DNA from: Lachnospiraceae bacterium
Lineage (GTDB): Bacteria; Bacillota; Clostridia; Lachnospirales; Lachnospiraceae
Length of the DNA stretch: 64,000 nucleotides
Reading direction: 5' to 3'
Assembly: GCA_910576335.1 (NCBI GenBank)
Contig: CAJTIU010000012.1
Coordinates: 62,001-126,000, forward strand
Shown here: positions 51,271-60,921 of the stretch, in pieces
Layout of the letters: every line of letters starts with the position of its first letter
How positions within the stretch are numbered: the first letter of the stretch is position 1
Made by a program: the position numbers and the translations under genes
Notes under the pieces: model-generated
Seen by the model: only the letters and a program-made list of their open reading frames with translations
What the model was told of the DNA's origin: nothing
The model's database searches: none

Positions 51271-51945
51271 ATGCGGCGGTATACTCTTTTGATTGTGGAT
51301 GACGAACCTGGAATTACTGATATGATAAAAAGCTATTTTGTGGCAGAATATGATGTGCTTACAGCTTATAGTGGCAGGGAAGCGCTCCAAAAGCTGACAG
51401 GGAAGCCGGACTTGATTCTTTTGGATATCAACATGCCGGAGATGGATGGTCTGGAGGTCTGCAAGAAGATTCGGCAGTTTGTTTCGAGTCCGATTCTGTT
51501 TCTTACGGCACGCGTTGAATCAGTTGATAAGATCATCGGTTTTCGGGCAGGGGCAGATGATTATATTGTAAAGCCTTTTGACTTAGATGAGCTTGGGGCA
51601 CGGGTTGCGGCACACCTGCGGAGAGAACAGCGTTCGATGGAGAATCGGACCGTCCGCTTTTTTGGTGAGCTGGCCATTGACTATGGAAACCGAGCCGTAT
51701 CAGTAAGTGGACAGCCAGTTTCGTTGACAAAAAGAGAGTTTGACATTTTGGAACTTCTTTCTATGAATGCAGGGCAGGTTTTTGACCGGGAACGGATCTA
51801 TGAAGCAATATGGGGAATTGACGGTGACGGAAACAGTGGCACGGTGATGGAGCACATCCGAAAGATCCGGGCAAAACTGGCCGGATATACATTTCACAGT
51901 TATATTGAAACTGTTTGGGGGTGTGGATATAAATGGAACGCCTGA
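51271..51945 (+). CDS. OmpR-family response regulator
   Basis: 224 residues from ATG 51271 with GGAGGA upstream; earlier in-frame ATGs have no RBS. Receiver with DDE (10-12) and phosphoacceptor D52 (LILLDINMPE), winged helix with SLTKREFDILELLSMN and GNSGTVMEHIRKIRAKL. Its stop overlaps the kinase gene by 13 bases. Direct repeats CTTGAG at 11-bp pitch upstream of the exporter (53052) are its probable site. Confidence 0.92.
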   Translation: MRRYTLLIVDDEPGITDMIKSYFVAEYDVLTAYSGREALQKLTGKPDLILLDINMPEMDGLEVCKKIRQFVSSPILFLTARVESVDKIIGFRAGADDYIVKPFDLDELGARVAAHLRREQRSMENRTVRFFGELAIDYGNRAVSVSGQPVSLTKREFDILELLSMNAGQVFDRERIYEAIWGIDGDGNSGTVMEHIRKIRAKLAGYTFHSYIETVWGCGYKWNA

Positions 51946-53033
51946 AAAATATGGATTTAAAAAAAGCATTTTTTGTGTTGTCGGTCTGTTGTATCATGGT
52001 TTCTCTGTTGATTCTCTTGCTGCTCCTCGTATTCTGTGGAAATATCCGTGACAGTTATCCTGCCGGAGGAATCGAGATCCGGTTGGACGGAACAACGATA
52101 ATGCTGGAGGGGCCGACAAAAGACCAGCAAAGGATTTTAAAGATAATAGATGTGCTTCAGCTATTGGCCTGTATCCTGCTCCCGGCCGGAGGATTGGGAG
52201 CAGCAGGGGTTTTGTTTTACCACATAAAGCTGAAGAGGCCAATCGCTGTTTTACAAAAGGGGACGGAACGTATCCTGAACCATGATCTGGATTTTTCAGT
52301 TCTGGAGGTTTCAAAAGATGAACTGGGACAGATCTGCAGAGGTTTTGAGACTATGCGTGCAGAGCTTCTTAAGGTAAATCAGGAGTTATGGGAGCAGGCA
52401 GAGGAGAGGAAGCGGTTGAATGCGGCATTTTCCCATGACCTGCGCAATCCGGTTACCGTATTAAAGGGAACCATTAAGCTCATACGGCAAGGCAAAGAGG
52501 ACGGACAAGCTTTTGAAAGATTGGAGGATTATGTGCTTCGCATTGAGAACTATGTGGAGGCAATGAGTGGAATCCAGAGATTGGAGCAGCTTCCGTTCCA
52601 AGAAAGGGAATGTGCATATTCCCAGCTTCACGCAGAATTATTGGATACGGTGAAATTTTTGGCGCCAGCAATGGAAACGTCGGTAATTGTACCGGAGACA
52701 GGGCACGTGAAGCTGGATCATGGAATATTTTTAAATGTTGCTGAGAACCTGATCAGAAATGGGGTCCGGTTTGCCCAGAATAACTTGTCTGTTTATCTGG
52801 AGGCTCGGGAAGGCTGCCTTCTTCTGACGGTAGCAGATGATGGACCTGGCTATCCGGAAAAGCTGCTTCGGGATGGCCCCAGGCCTTTTGGCAAGATGAG
52901 TGAGGAAACGGAGCATTTTGGTATGGGATTATACAGCGCCCGGATACTATGCCTGAAACATAGAGGCTCACTGGAATTAAAGAATCCGTCAGGCGGCGGG
53001 GCATCAGCAACGGCAATATTTCGGATAAATTGA
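51933..53033 (+). CDS. Sensor histidine kinase
   Basis: 366 residues. Two membrane segments (about 12-36 and 72-98) with a 35-residue outer loop, HAMP (about 98-150), H-box with H168 in NAAFSHDLRNPVTVLKG, N-box NVAENLIRNGVRFAQ, ADDGPGYP and G-box FGMGLYSARIL. Overlaps the regulator gene; both precede the MacB/FtsX-type exporter they should control. Confidence 0.9.
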   Translation: MERLKNMDLKKAFFVLSVCCIMVSLLILLLLLVFCGNIRDSYPAGGIEIRLDGTTIMLEGPTKDQQRILKIIDVLQLLACILLPAGGLGAAGVLFYHIKLKRPIAVLQKGTERILNHDLDFSVLEVSKDELGQICRGFETMRAELLKVNQELWEQAEERKRLNAAFSHDLRNPVTVLKGTIKLIRQGKEDGQAFERLEDYVLRIENYVEAMSGIQRLEQLPFQERECAYSQLHAELLDTVKFLAPAMETSVIVPETGHVKLDHGIFLNVAENLIRNGVRFAQNNLSVYLEAREGCLLLTVADDGPGYPEKLLRDGPRPFGKMSEETEHFGMGLYSARILCLKHRGSLELKNPSGGGASATAIFRIN

Positions 53034-53051
53034 TTTTATTCATTTCATAAT

Positions 53052-53084
53052 CTTGAGCGTTTCTTGAGAATTGTCCATTATACT
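53052..53084 (+). promoter_or_regulatory. Response-regulator site and promoter of the exporter
   Basis: CTTGAG at 53052-53057 and 53063-53068 (11-bp pitch), followed by a -10 TATACT at 53079-53084, with no -35 at the right distance. A class of promoter needing activation by the regulator encoded upstream. Confidence 0.5.
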
Positions 53085-53114
53085 CATCTTATCATTGATA
53101 AGGAGAGTGTTTTT

Positions 53115-53786
53115 ATGGTTATTGAAGCAAAAGAACTATCGAAGATTTATGGCAGTGGCGAGAACCGTGTAGTAGCGCTTGATAAGGCAGGACTTAAGAT
53201 TGGACAGGGAGATTTTATTTCAATAATAGGGCCTTCCGGCAGTGGGAAGAGTACATTGTTACATTTGCTGTCAGGATTGGATCGGCCTACGTCTGGAAGC
53301 CTGACTTATGATGGAAAGGATATTTATAGCTTTCATGATAAGGAGCTTTCTGCGTTCCGACGCAGACGGATTGGTTTTATTTTTCAGCAGTTTAACCTCC
53401 TGCCGGTCCTGACGGCAAGGGAAAATATTATCATGCCGATTCTTCTGGATAAGAAGCAGCAGGAAGAGACCTATCTGGATCAGCTTACGGGACTGCTTGG
53501 AATTCAGGAACGCTTGGCCCATCTTCCCCATGAGCTTTCAGGAGGGCAGCAGCAGCGTGTTGCCATTGCCCGTGCCCTGGCGGCGCAGCCTGACATCATT
53601 TTTGCAGACGAGCCGACAGGGAATCTTGACAGCAAAAGCGGGAGCGAGGTCATGGAACTCCTTAAGAACGTCCAAAGAAAGATGGATAAGACACTGGTGG
53701 TCATTACACATGATAACCGGATTGCAAAGATGGCTGACAGGCAGTTTGTAATCGTAGATGGTATTCTCTCGGAGGTGGCAGCATGA
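53115..53786 (+). CDS. MacB/LolD-type ABC ATPase
   Basis: 223 residues from ATG 53115 (AAGGAGAG upstream). Walker [11 protein letters not shown]-loop [10 protein letters not shown], signature [17 protein letters not shown], Walker [14 protein letters not shown]-loop VITHD. This is the ATPase class that powers FtsX-like permeases by mechanotransmission. The stop overlaps the permease start by four bases (ATGA). Confidence 0.92.
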   Translation: MVIEAKELSKIYGSGENRVVALDKAGLKIGQGDFISIIGPSGSGKSTLLHLLSGLDRPTSGSLTYDGKDIYSFHDKELSAFRRRRIGFIFQQFNLLPVLTARENIIMPILLDKKQQEETYLDQLTGLLGIQERLAHLPHELSGGQQQRVAIARALAAQPDIIFADEPTGNLDSKSGSEVMELLKNVQRKMDKTLVVITHDNRIAKMADRQFVIVDGILSEVAA

Positions 53787-56272
53787 AATCATATCGTGTT
53801 TTAGCGTGGAAAGAACTGCTTGCCCAGAAAGTTACTTCCATATTAATCCTGATTGCTGTGATTCTCTCTACGATCATAACAACTGTAATCGGGCAGTCCA
53901 TTGGCATTTTAAATGCAATGAAGGAACAACAGGCAATTGCCCTTGCAGGGGAAAAGTACGGTTCCTTTGTGCAGCTCACAGAAGAACAGCTTGCCGCAAT
54001 AAAATCTGATTCCCGTTTTTCCTATATTGGCGCGGCCATTGACCTGGGGACGATAGAGCTGAACAGCCAGCTTAGACTTAGCCTTGTAGAATATTTGGAT
54101 CATAGTTATGAGATGTATCCGGCTTTTACAGAACTCTTGGAAGGACGGCTTCCAGAGCGCCCGATGGAGATTGCGCTGTCAGAGGATGTGCTAAAATTTC
54201 TTGGCTTTCAGGGAAAAGTCGGGGATAAGATTTCCCTGACGGCTTCGAAAGCATGGCGGCATGGGATTCTGCCTGCAGTGGATTATACGGAGGAATTTAT
54301 CCTGACAGGAATTACGAAGAGTAATTATGTGGCGTATACTTACGGCATGCTTCCGGGGATAGTGGGAGAGGGGACAGCAGAAAGATTGTTCCCGCCCGGG
54401 CAGGTGTATTATGTAGTGGATTTTCGGACGGCAGATAAAAAAAGTATGCAGAGTACAGTAGAGGATGTGGCGGAAAGATTGCAGATTCCGGAGCTGGATG
54501 TGACTTATAACATAGTTTATCTGTCTGCTGCAGGAATTCCGTATGATAATACGGAAGAAACCGGGGAAAGTGGAATGGATGTTTCATTTCTTCAACTGGC
54601 CGGTATTATGGTCGGCGGTCTCGTTCTTTTGGCATCGGGCCTTGTGATTTACAATGTGCTGAAGATTTCAGTATCGAAACGTATGAAAGAATACGGGGTG
54701 CTGCGGGCCATTGGAGGTGAGAAAGGGCAGCTTTACGGGATTGTTTCCCTACAGATTCTGTTTCTATGCCTGATTGGGATTCCAATCGGGATGCTGATTG
54801 GGTTTTTATCGGCAAAAACGATCTTTTCGATGGCTACAGGATTTGTATCTCCGGAGATTTTCATGGTGCAGGATGCGGCAGGATTACAGGAACTGATACA
54901 GGAGAACAGTTCTGGGAAACCGTTGTTCCTCGCTGTGGGGGCGCTTTTTACCCTGTTCTTTGCGCTTGCCGCGGCTGTTCCGGCTGTCCGGTATGCCGGA
55001 AAAGTGGCGCCGACTGTGGCCATATCCGGAAGGGTCACAAAAATCAGGCGCAGGAACCGCAGAACAAAAAAGATTCGAAACTTCGCGGCATATTATGCCA
55101 GGCTGAACCTGAAACGCAGCCGTGGCCGGACGGCTATCACCGTTTTGTCCCTTGTGATGAGTATTGCTGTATTTGTTGCCCTGCAGAGTTTTACGGCCCT
55201 TTTAAATGCCGCGGAGTTAATGGAAGAAATGCGGCTGGGGGATTACTCCATTATAAATGAGACGGCAGGCTTTACCAGTGCGGATTTAGAGAACTTACTG
55301 GGGAACGAAGCGGTGGATTCGGCAGCAGCCATTCAGTTTTCCCTTTATGATACGGAAGAACTGATTTCCGGAATGTCGCCGGGATTTGAATTAAAGCCGG
55401 GGGAAACTCTCCAGGTTGTCGGTTTCAATGAAGCATATATGGATTATTATACCCAGGGGAGAATTTCAAAAGAAGATATGAAGCGCCTTAACGCAGGAGA
55501 AGGCTGCATTATAAAGAATCCGTTCCCCATTGTTTATGAAGGGAAAGAGTTAGAGCATTCGGAATTCCGGGCAGGCGAAACGGTTTCTATAAAGGGAATA
55601 GAGCTGCCGGTTATAGAGGCATTTGACGGGACAGACGGATTTGCCAGTGTGGGGAATCAGGGGTTCACGAACGGAATCCAGGTAATTGTGTCTGACCGGC
55701 TTTACCCGGAACTAACAGGGAGAAAAGAATATCAGGAGATATGTCCTGTTTTGAAAAGAGAGGCGGACAGGGAGCAGTTTGACATGACGGTAGAAGCACT
55801 TTGCCGGGAAATTCCGGGCACCACATATCTTTCCTATGAAGATACGGATCGTCAGCTGGCGGAAAGCTACGAACAGATACGGATGCTGGCATGGGGATTG
55901 ATCCTTTTTGTGGGGGTGATCGGTCTTTTGAATATTGTGAATACGGTCTATACGAATATCCATACACGGGTAACGGAGATTGGGATGCAGAGGGCGATCG
56001 GTATGAGTCATGAGGTGCTTTATCAGACCTTCCTGTGGGAAGGGGCATATTATGGAATCTTTGCTGCCGTTATCGGATGTGTGACGGGTTATATTTGTAC
56101 TATTTTTGTGGAAGCCGCGCGTACGGATACCATCCAGCTTGTTTCAATTCCTGCAGTTTCCATGGCAGAGGCTGCCGCAATGTCTGTGCTTGCCTGCCTG
56201 ATTGCAACGTGCATACCATTGAGACGGATTGCGAAAATGAGTATCGTGGATTCTATTGAGACAATAGAATAA
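53783..56272 (+). CDS. FtsX-type ABC transporter permease (large)
   Basis: 829 residues. N-terminal membrane helix ([19 protein letters not shown]), outer domain (about 45-265), three-helix bundle ([23 protein letters not shown] region to about 420), an internal helix (about 455), a second outer domain and a C-terminal three-helix bundle ending [18 protein letters not shown]. The duplicated FtsX unit ([14 protein letters not shown] and [14 protein letters not shown]) marks this as the 8-to-10-helix exporter family used for antimicrobial peptide resistance or envelope stress. Controlled by the adjacent two-component system. Confidence 0.9.
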   Translation: MKSYRVLAWKELLAQKVTSILILIAVILSTIITTVIGQSIGILNAMKEQQAIALAGEKYGSFVQLTEEQLAAIKSDSRFSYIGAAIDLGTIELNSQLRLSLVEYLDHSYEMYPAFTELLEGRLPERPMEIALSEDVLKFLGFQGKVGDKISLTASKAWRHGILPAVDYTEEFILTGITKSNYVAYTYGMLPGIVGEGTAERLFPPGQVYYVVDFRTADKKSMQSTVEDVAERLQIPELDVTYNIVYLSAAGIPYDNTEETGESGMDVSFLQLAGIMVGGLVLLASGLVIYNVLKISVSKRMKEYGVLRAIGGEKGQLYGIVSLQILFLCLIGIPIGMLIGFLSAKTIFSMATGFVSPEIFMVQDAAGLQELIQENSSGKPLFLAVGALFTLFFALAAAVPAVRYAGKVAPTVAISGRVTKIRRRNRRTKKIRNFAAYYARLNLKRSRGRTAITVLSLVMSIAVFVALQSFTALLNAAELMEEMRLGDYSIINETAGFTSADLENLLGNEAVDSAAAIQFSLYDTEELISGMSPGFELKPGETLQVVGFNEAYMDYYTQGRISKEDMKRLNAGEGCIIKNPFPIVYEGKELEHSEFRAGETVSIKGIELPVIEAFDGTDGFASVGNQGFTNGIQVIVSDRLYPELTGRKEYQEICPVLKREADREQFDMTVEALCREIPGTTYLSYEDTDRQLAESYEQIRMLAWGLILFVGVIGLLNIVNTVYTNIHTRVTEIGMQRAIGMSHEVLYQTFLWEGAYYGIFAAVIGCVTGYICTIFVEAARTDTIQLVSIPAVSMAEAAAMSVLACLIATCIPLRRIAKMSIVDSIETIE

Positions 56273-56403
56273 GGAAAGTCAGTGCGTATCTGCCAGGCAA
56301 CAGGGGTACAAATGTTGATATCATAATTTTCTTCTCCTTGCGTTAAAATGATAAAAAGTGATCGACCACGTGTTTTATAAGCATACTTGAATATTTTTCA
56401 TTC

Positions 56404-56454
56404 TGCAATGGGACAGTTTATTTTAAACATAATTTTTAAAACTGTCCCATTGCA
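56404..56454. repeat. Perfect 16-bp inverted repeat
   Basis: TGCAATGGGACAGTTT (56404-56419) and AAACTGTCCCATTGCA (56439-56454) are perfect arms around a 19-base A/T-rich centre. It lies 45 bases upstream of the next gene and 130 after the exporter gene. No T-run follows. A terminator, an operator, or paired ends of a lost insertion sequence are all possible. Confidence 0.6.
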
Positions 56455-56498
56455 TAGGGAAAGGAATTGTACTATGATTTAGACAGGAGGTATGAAAT

Positions 56499-56975
56499 AT
56501 GGCGAATGAAGATAAAAAAGATTTTAATGCAATGTTACATGAAAGTAAGGATATGCCGAAGATTCAAGTGATTACGGATCAGAAAAGTATTAAAAAATAT
56601 GGTGGGGACAGAATGTATTTTGCGCCGCCAATTGAGTATGATAAAATTATGAAGAAGATTCCTTACGGGAAGGTGACCACTGTAGGAGAGATTCGTGAAC
56701 ATTTTGCTAAGTTAAGTGGCGCGGATTTTACGGAGCCTATTACAGCAGGTATTTTCGTTTCTATTGCGGCATGGGCGAGCCATCAGAGAACAAAGGATGA
56801 GACGCCTTACTGGCGGACACTGAAAGCAAAAGGGGAGTTAAATCCCAAATATCCCGGCGGTGTGCAGGCGCAGAAATCAAAACTGGAGGCAGAGGGCCAT
56901 ACAATCATTCAAAAAGGAAGAACGAATATCCGGTACTATGTAAAAGATTATGAGGATTTTCTTTTTGATTTGTAG
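56499..56975 (+). CDS. Alkyltransferase-like protein (MGMT fold without catalytic cysteine)
   Basis: 158 residues. The MGMT DNA-binding domain is recognisable (PYGKVTTVGEIREHF as the helix-turn-helix; GGVQAQKSKLEAEGH at the end). At the position of the PCHR active site the sequence reads TPYWRTLKAKG, so the acceptor cysteine is replaced by tryptophan as in ATL proteins, which bind O6-alkylguanine and flag it for nucleotide excision repair. ACAGGAGGT precedes the ATG. A longer N-terminal part than usual (about 45 residues) is of unknown role. Confidence 0.8.
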   Translation: MANEDKKDFNAMLHESKDMPKIQVITDQKSIKKYGGDRMYFAPPIEYDKIMKKIPYGKVTTVGEIREHFAKLSGADFTEPITAGIFVSIAAWASHQRTKDETPYWRTLKAKGELNPKYPGGVQAQKSKLEAEGHTIIQKGRTNIRYYVKDYEDFLFDL

Positions 56976-57011
56976 TAAAAAAATATCATATGATAAAGGG
57001 GTAATACAGGT

Positions 57012-58028
57012 ATGTGGCAGATTTCATTCATTCTTTTTTTAATACCATTTTGTATATTTGCGAGAATTATGTTATGTGATCCCAGGACATTATGGAGCGG
57101 CGTCTCCTTTTTCTGGATGATGACATGTCTGGCTGTTTTTTTGTTTTTTATATTATCCGAATATTCAGAATGGCTCGCGGCACATGATGCAATCATCGGA
57201 ATCCTGGTTTTTCTGTTTATTTTGGCGGTAGTCAGTGTGATTGCATTTCCTGCGGTTTTGATTGTCACATTCTTTATAGAAGGTATAAAAATCATCAGGC
57301 ATGAGGGAATGAAACCGTCTAATTTATTATCTATGTTATTTTCAATCTTGCTGTCTGTATATCTTGTTGTCTGGCCGGTGATCGGGAGTCTGGAAAAAGG
57401 CAAATTTAGTACAATGCTCTACGTAATTATTAGCTTTTCTGCAATATACGTATTGTCATTGATGGCAATGTATTCACTATCTGCAATTCTTAATCTTATT
57501 CACTTGAAAAAGAAAAGGAATGCGGACTATATTATTGTACTGGGTTCCGGTATTATTGGAACTAAGGTCACGCCACTGCTTGCGGCCCGAATTAATCGAG
57601 GGATAGAGCTTTTACGCTGCAATCAAAATGCAGTGCTGATCATGTCCGGAGGGCAGGGGCCAGGCGAAGATATTCCGGAAAGTGAGGCTATGGCGGCTTA
57701 TGCGGTCGATCAAGGAGTGGATGACAAAAGAATCATAACAGAGCAAAAATCGGTATCAACTGAGGAAAATCTGATGTTTTCAAAGGAGTTGATAGATAAG
57801 GAGAATGCTAAAATTGTTATAGTTACGACTGCTTATCATGTTTTCAGAGCCTTAATTCTAGCGAAACAGCAAGGAATAAAATGTGTAGGGTTTGGCGCAA
57901 AGACGAAATGGTATTTTACATTGAATGCTTTGATTCGTGAATTTGTAGGATATCTTCAGCTGACCTGGAAGAGACATGCTATTGTAATTGGCATAATTGT
58001 ATGTATTGTAGCAGCAACTATTAGATGA
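57012..58028 (+). CDS. YdcF/SanA-type (DUF218) membrane protein
   Basis: 338 residues. Five or six membrane segments fill residues 1-165. The DUF218 domain follows (about 172-315): ADYIIVLGSGI, LIMSGGQGPGEDIPESEAMA, IITEQKSVSTEENLMFSKEL and VTTAYHVFRALILAK. A final membrane helix (AIVIGIIVCIVAATIR) closes it. Homologues act in envelope or wall precursor metabolism (ElyC/SanA) without a firm biochemical reaction. The last codon overlaps the RelB-like frame. Confidence 0.88.
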   Translation: MWQISFILFLIPFCIFARIMLCDPRTLWSGVSFFWMMTCLAVFLFFILSEYSEWLAAHDAIIGILVFLFILAVVSVIAFPAVLIVTFFIEGIKIIRHEGMKPSNLLSMLFSILLSVYLVVWPVIGSLEKGKFSTMLYVIISFSAIYVLSLMAMYSLSAILNLIHLKKKRNADYIIVLGSGIIGTKVTPLLAARINRGIELLRCNQNAVLIMSGGQGPGEDIPESEAMAAYAVDQGVDDKRIITEQKSVSTEENLMFSKELIDKENAKIVIVTTAYHVFRALILAKQQGIKCVGFGAKTKWYFTLNALIREFVGYLQLTWKRHAIVIGIIVCIVAATIR

Positions 58029-58165
58029 CTTCCTTTAGTGTTGGAATTCCGCGATATAAGCCAGAAGTGCTTGAAGAAATGGAGGAAGCAAAGCGTATTA
58101 GCAGAGACCCGAATACAAAGAGATATGGAAGCTTTGCAGAAGTATTAGAGGATATAGATTTATGA
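58025..58165 (+). pseudogene. RelB/DinJ-type antitoxin remnant
   Basis: 46 codons from ATG 58025 (overlapping the DUF218 stop). The C-terminal part LEEMEEAKRISRDPNTKRY, then SFAEVLEDI is the typical toxin-binding tail of RelB antitoxins. The N-terminal ribbon-helix-helix is absent; only nine unrelated residues come before it. No RelE-like toxin gene follows; 25 codons later a terminator is found. Possibly still expressed through coupling, but more likely a leftover. Confidence 0.6.
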
Positions 58166-58201
58166 GATATGAAAGATTCCTGTTTATACACGGAGAGTAG
58201 A

Positions 58202-58237
58202 AAAAGCTCATGCAAAGAAATATTTGCATGAGCTTTT
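58202..58237. terminator. Bidirectional terminator
   Basis: AAAAGCTCATGCAAA (58202-58216), six-base loop, TTTGCATGAGCTTTT (58223-58237). A perfect 15-bp stem with A-run and T-run on its sides, between converging transcription units. Confidence 0.85.
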
Positions 58238-58257
58238 GAAATCCTCTATATTGTCCT

Positions 58258-59943
58258 CTATTTCTTTAGATGAAAATATTCTGAAAAACATGAAGCTGTA
58301 TTGATAAGGTGTTTAAAACATCCCTTTTCTTTTATGCAACCATTTTGCATATAAAAAATTTCATCATACTTATCCAACAAGTTCGGTTCTAGATGATGAG
58401 TAATCGTTATGAGTGTTAAATCCTCCATTTTTAATAATCTATTTTCAATATCATATGCTGTTTGCATATCAATAGCGGATGTACCCTCGTCTAATATCAG
58501 AATAGGTTTATTTCTGATTAAGGCGCGTGCAACTGCAATTCTTTGTTTTTGTCCACCAGATAGATTAGATCCATTTTCTCCCACCTGATATTGCAGGCCA
58601 GTTGGAAGTTCTGATATAAATTCGGTCAATCCGCTGTCCGCTATAACTTTTTCAATTCGTTCTTCTGGATAATGTTCATGCAAACAGATATTGTCGTATA
58701 TGGTTTCGTCAAACATATAGATATTCTGATGAATTATTGAGGACAACTGAACCACGTTATCTTTATCTAGCATATGATATTCCGTATCGTCATACAATAT
58801 TTCTCCGGTGTATGTGGAGTAGTAACCAGATAAGAGTTTAATCAGTGTACTTTTTCCGCAACCGCTTTTTCCAACAATAACGTATTTTTTACCTTTTTCA
58901 ATAAGACAGTCTATTCCGCTTAATGCCTCTTTTTTTCCGTCATAGGAAAAGGACAAATCCTTTGCGCTTATATGAGATTGATATGTGGCTATATTCTCTT
59001 TTTTGGGTGGCGTTAAGGAATGTTTTGACATATTTTTCAACTTTTCTACAATAGGTCGGACACTCTTCATTTTAGGAACATTTGTAAATATCATAATAAG
59101 AGGGTTTGCCAGATTACTGCTTACTTGTACCATTCCTAATAAAGTCCCCACAGTTATGCGTCCCGTGATAATAAAATAAGCAGATAAGAATAAAACCACA
59201 ATCTGGACCATAAGGGCTAGAAAAGCAGAAAGCCCCTCATTTAGTGCAAGTAATTTATCGACACTATATTTAGAATTGATTGTTTCAGTATTTACTTTAT
59301 CAAATCGCTGTATTACGCTTTTTACCATGGAATATGATTTAATAATTTCAAATCCAGACAGAATGTCTTTTAAGTTGACTGTGAAATCTGCCAGCTTTGA
59401 AGAAAACATATTCTGTTTTTTTTCCAGTGTTCCACCGAGCAGGCTTGGAACAAGGATCATAACTGCAATCGCGGCTACTACGCAAATTGTAACAATGATA
59501 TCAAAATAAATCATCAGCACGAAAGACGATATAAAAATAACTGTGTATTGTATTACTTCAAAAAGAGGAAGTAAAAAATTGTCCTCCAACATTTTCACAT
59601 CATTTGTAACGACAGATATGTAATCAGCGGTATTTTTCTTTTCATAATTTTCTATGTTATGATTGATTATTCCCCGAAAAACATCTGAACGGATTTGAAG
59701 CATAATCTTACATATTGCTTTTTTGCTGAGCAGAGATTGGAGATAAAGAGAAAATCCCAATACTACAAAATAGATAATCGAAAATACAACCAATCTTAAA
59801 AATTGCTGGAAATTTTTATCAATAGCTATATCTAATAGCTGCTGTAGCAGGACAGCCATAAAAACATAACCCAGAGAAGCGATTATGCTGGTTAAAATTG
59901 TTAAGATAAATAATAACTTGTTTTTCCTAATATAGATGCTCAT
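58258..59943 (-). CDS. ABC exporter, fused membrane and ATPase domains
   Basis: 561 residues, half-transporter of the MsbA/LmrA type. Six membrane helices lie in residues 8-300 (ILTSIIASLGYVFMAVLL at the start) and the ATPase in about 325-555: Walker A GKSGCGKST, Q-loop IIHQNIYMFDE, signature NLSGGQKQRIAVARAL, Walker B LILDEGTSAID, H-loop ITHH. The D-loop is SAID. Works as homodimer or with a partner not seen here. GGAGATT precedes ATG 59943. The truncated TetR upstream was probably its repressor. Confidence 0.9.
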   Translation of the reverse strand: MSIYIRKNKLLFILTILTSIIASLGYVFMAVLLQQLLDIAIDKNFQQFLRLVVFSIIYFVVLGFSLYLQSLLSKKAICKIMLQIRSDVFRGIINHNIENYEKKNTADYISVVTNDVKMLEDNFLLPLFEVIQYTVIFISSFVLMIYFDIIVTICVVAAIAVMILVPSLLGGTLEKKQNMFSSKLADFTVNLKDILSGFEIIKSYSMVKSVIQRFDKVNTETINSKYSVDKLLALNEGLSAFLALMVQIVVLFLSAYFIITGRITVGTLLGMVQVSSNLANPLIMIFTNVPKMKSVRPIVEKLKNMSKHSLTPPKKENIATYQSHISAKDLSFSYDGKKEALSGIDCLIEKGKKYVIVGKSGCGKSTLIKLLSGYYSTYTGEILYDDTEYHMLDKDNVVQLSSIIHQNIYMFDETIYDNICLHEHYPEERIEKVIADSGLTEFISELPTGLQYQVGENGSNLSGGQKQRIAVARALIRNKPILILDEGTSAIDMQTAYDIENRLLKMEDLTLITITHHLEPNLLDKYDEIFYMQNGCIKEKGCFKHLINTASCFSEYFHLKK

Positions 59944-59957
59944 AATAATCTCCTTTT

Positions 59958-59978
59958 ATACATGTTGCGTGTATGTAT
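59958..59978. promoter_or_regulatory. Possible TetR operator between tetR remnant and exporter
   Basis: ATACAT (59958-59963) and ATGTAT (59973-59978) are inverted around GTTGCGTGT, 15 bases upstream of the exporter start. Size and location match TetR-type operators. Confidence 0.4.
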
Positions 59979-59988
59979 TTTGCTTAAA

Positions 59989-60014
59989 ATAAAATTGCCT
60001 TTCGACAATTTTAT
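59989..60014. repeat. Hairpin in the tetR-exporter gap
   Basis: ATAAAATTG (59989-59997) and CAATTTTAT (60006-60014) around CCTTTCGA. It lies just after the tetR-type stop, so partial termination or mRNA processing is likely. Confidence 0.5.
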
Positions 60015-60028
60015 CTTCATGTGCGACT

Positions 60029-60553
60029 TTATGCGTTTTCTTTGCATAATTTGGCGATTTCGTCATCAATTACTGGAAGACCTAAATTATCCATAATTGA
60101 TTTAATCATTAAAAATTTCTGCCATGCTTCATCAGCAGTCATGGGATATATAGTAGGTATCGACCAGAAGTTCGTTAAAAGAACATATAAATCTGCTAAT
60201 AATTTTGGCTGTTCAGACTGAATAGAACCGTCTTGTATTCCTTCCTCTATCAATTCTTGATACATAGGTGCTAGTTCTTGATTACTTTCAATCAGTTTTT
60301 TTAGAAAAGCTGGAATTCCCATAAGTTGCATGGACGCCATACTTAACTGATGATATTCTGTTTCATCAAAAGATGTTCTTAATACGCACTTCAACTTTTC
60401 TAATCCATTCAGTTCTTTGTGGCTTTTTGCTTTTTCAAAGGGATTGCTTTCATAAAAAAGTTTTTCACATAAAGCGTCAAATACTTCTTCCTTTGACTTA
60501 AAATGATGATAAAAAGCTCCTCTCGTCAGACCGCCCATTTCGCTTATTTTCAG
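60029..60553 (-). pseudogene. TetR-family regulator lacking the first helix of its DNA-binding domain
   Basis: The frame holds the second half of the TetR helix-turn-helix (ISEMGGLTRGAFYHHFKSKE) and a full ligand-binding domain (to residue 170), but all sequence before LKISEMGG is missing. The homology ends at about 60553, where sequence from a response-regulator gene on the other strand begins. The only start codon (60538) lies inside the recognition helix. The protein cannot bind DNA normally, so the exporter it governed may be constitutive. Confidence 0.75.
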
Positions 60554-60554
60554 T

Positions 60555-60896
60555 CAGGAGAAACCGGAGCTTAGTTCCAATGATATCAAAGTGGAGCGTG
60601 TAAAAGGTGAAGTATATAAAAGGGACAAGCAGCTTGACCTGTCGGCCAGTGAATATAGACTATTGTGCCTGTTTATGGAGAATCCCGGCATTGTACTTTC
60701 TCCGGAGCAGATTTTAAACAGGCTGTGGGACTGCAATGAAAATTATATTGATAATAATACCATTACGTCATACATACGGAGACTCCGTATAAAGATAGAG
60801 GATGATCCGGGAAATCCAGGAAGAATCGTAACCGTCCGGCGCATGGGATATAAATGGAATACGGATGAGGGAGGCGTGGAAGAGGGGGAAATGTAA
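60555..60896 (+). pseudogene. OmpR-family response regulator reduced to its DNA-binding domain
   Basis: From 60555 the plus frame reads QEKPELSSNDIKVERVKGEV, then LDLSASEYRLLCLFMENPG and NTITSYIRRLRIKIED and ends RRMGYKWNTDE: a complete winged helix plus linker. The 120-residue receiver domain with the phosphorylation site is gone; the border coincides with the end of the truncated tetR. Any internal start (ATG 60591) would give a free DNA-binding domain, which could act independently of phosphorylation. Confidence 0.75.
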
Positions 60897-60921
60897 GCGG
60901 AATATATTGTTGAGGTGTATA

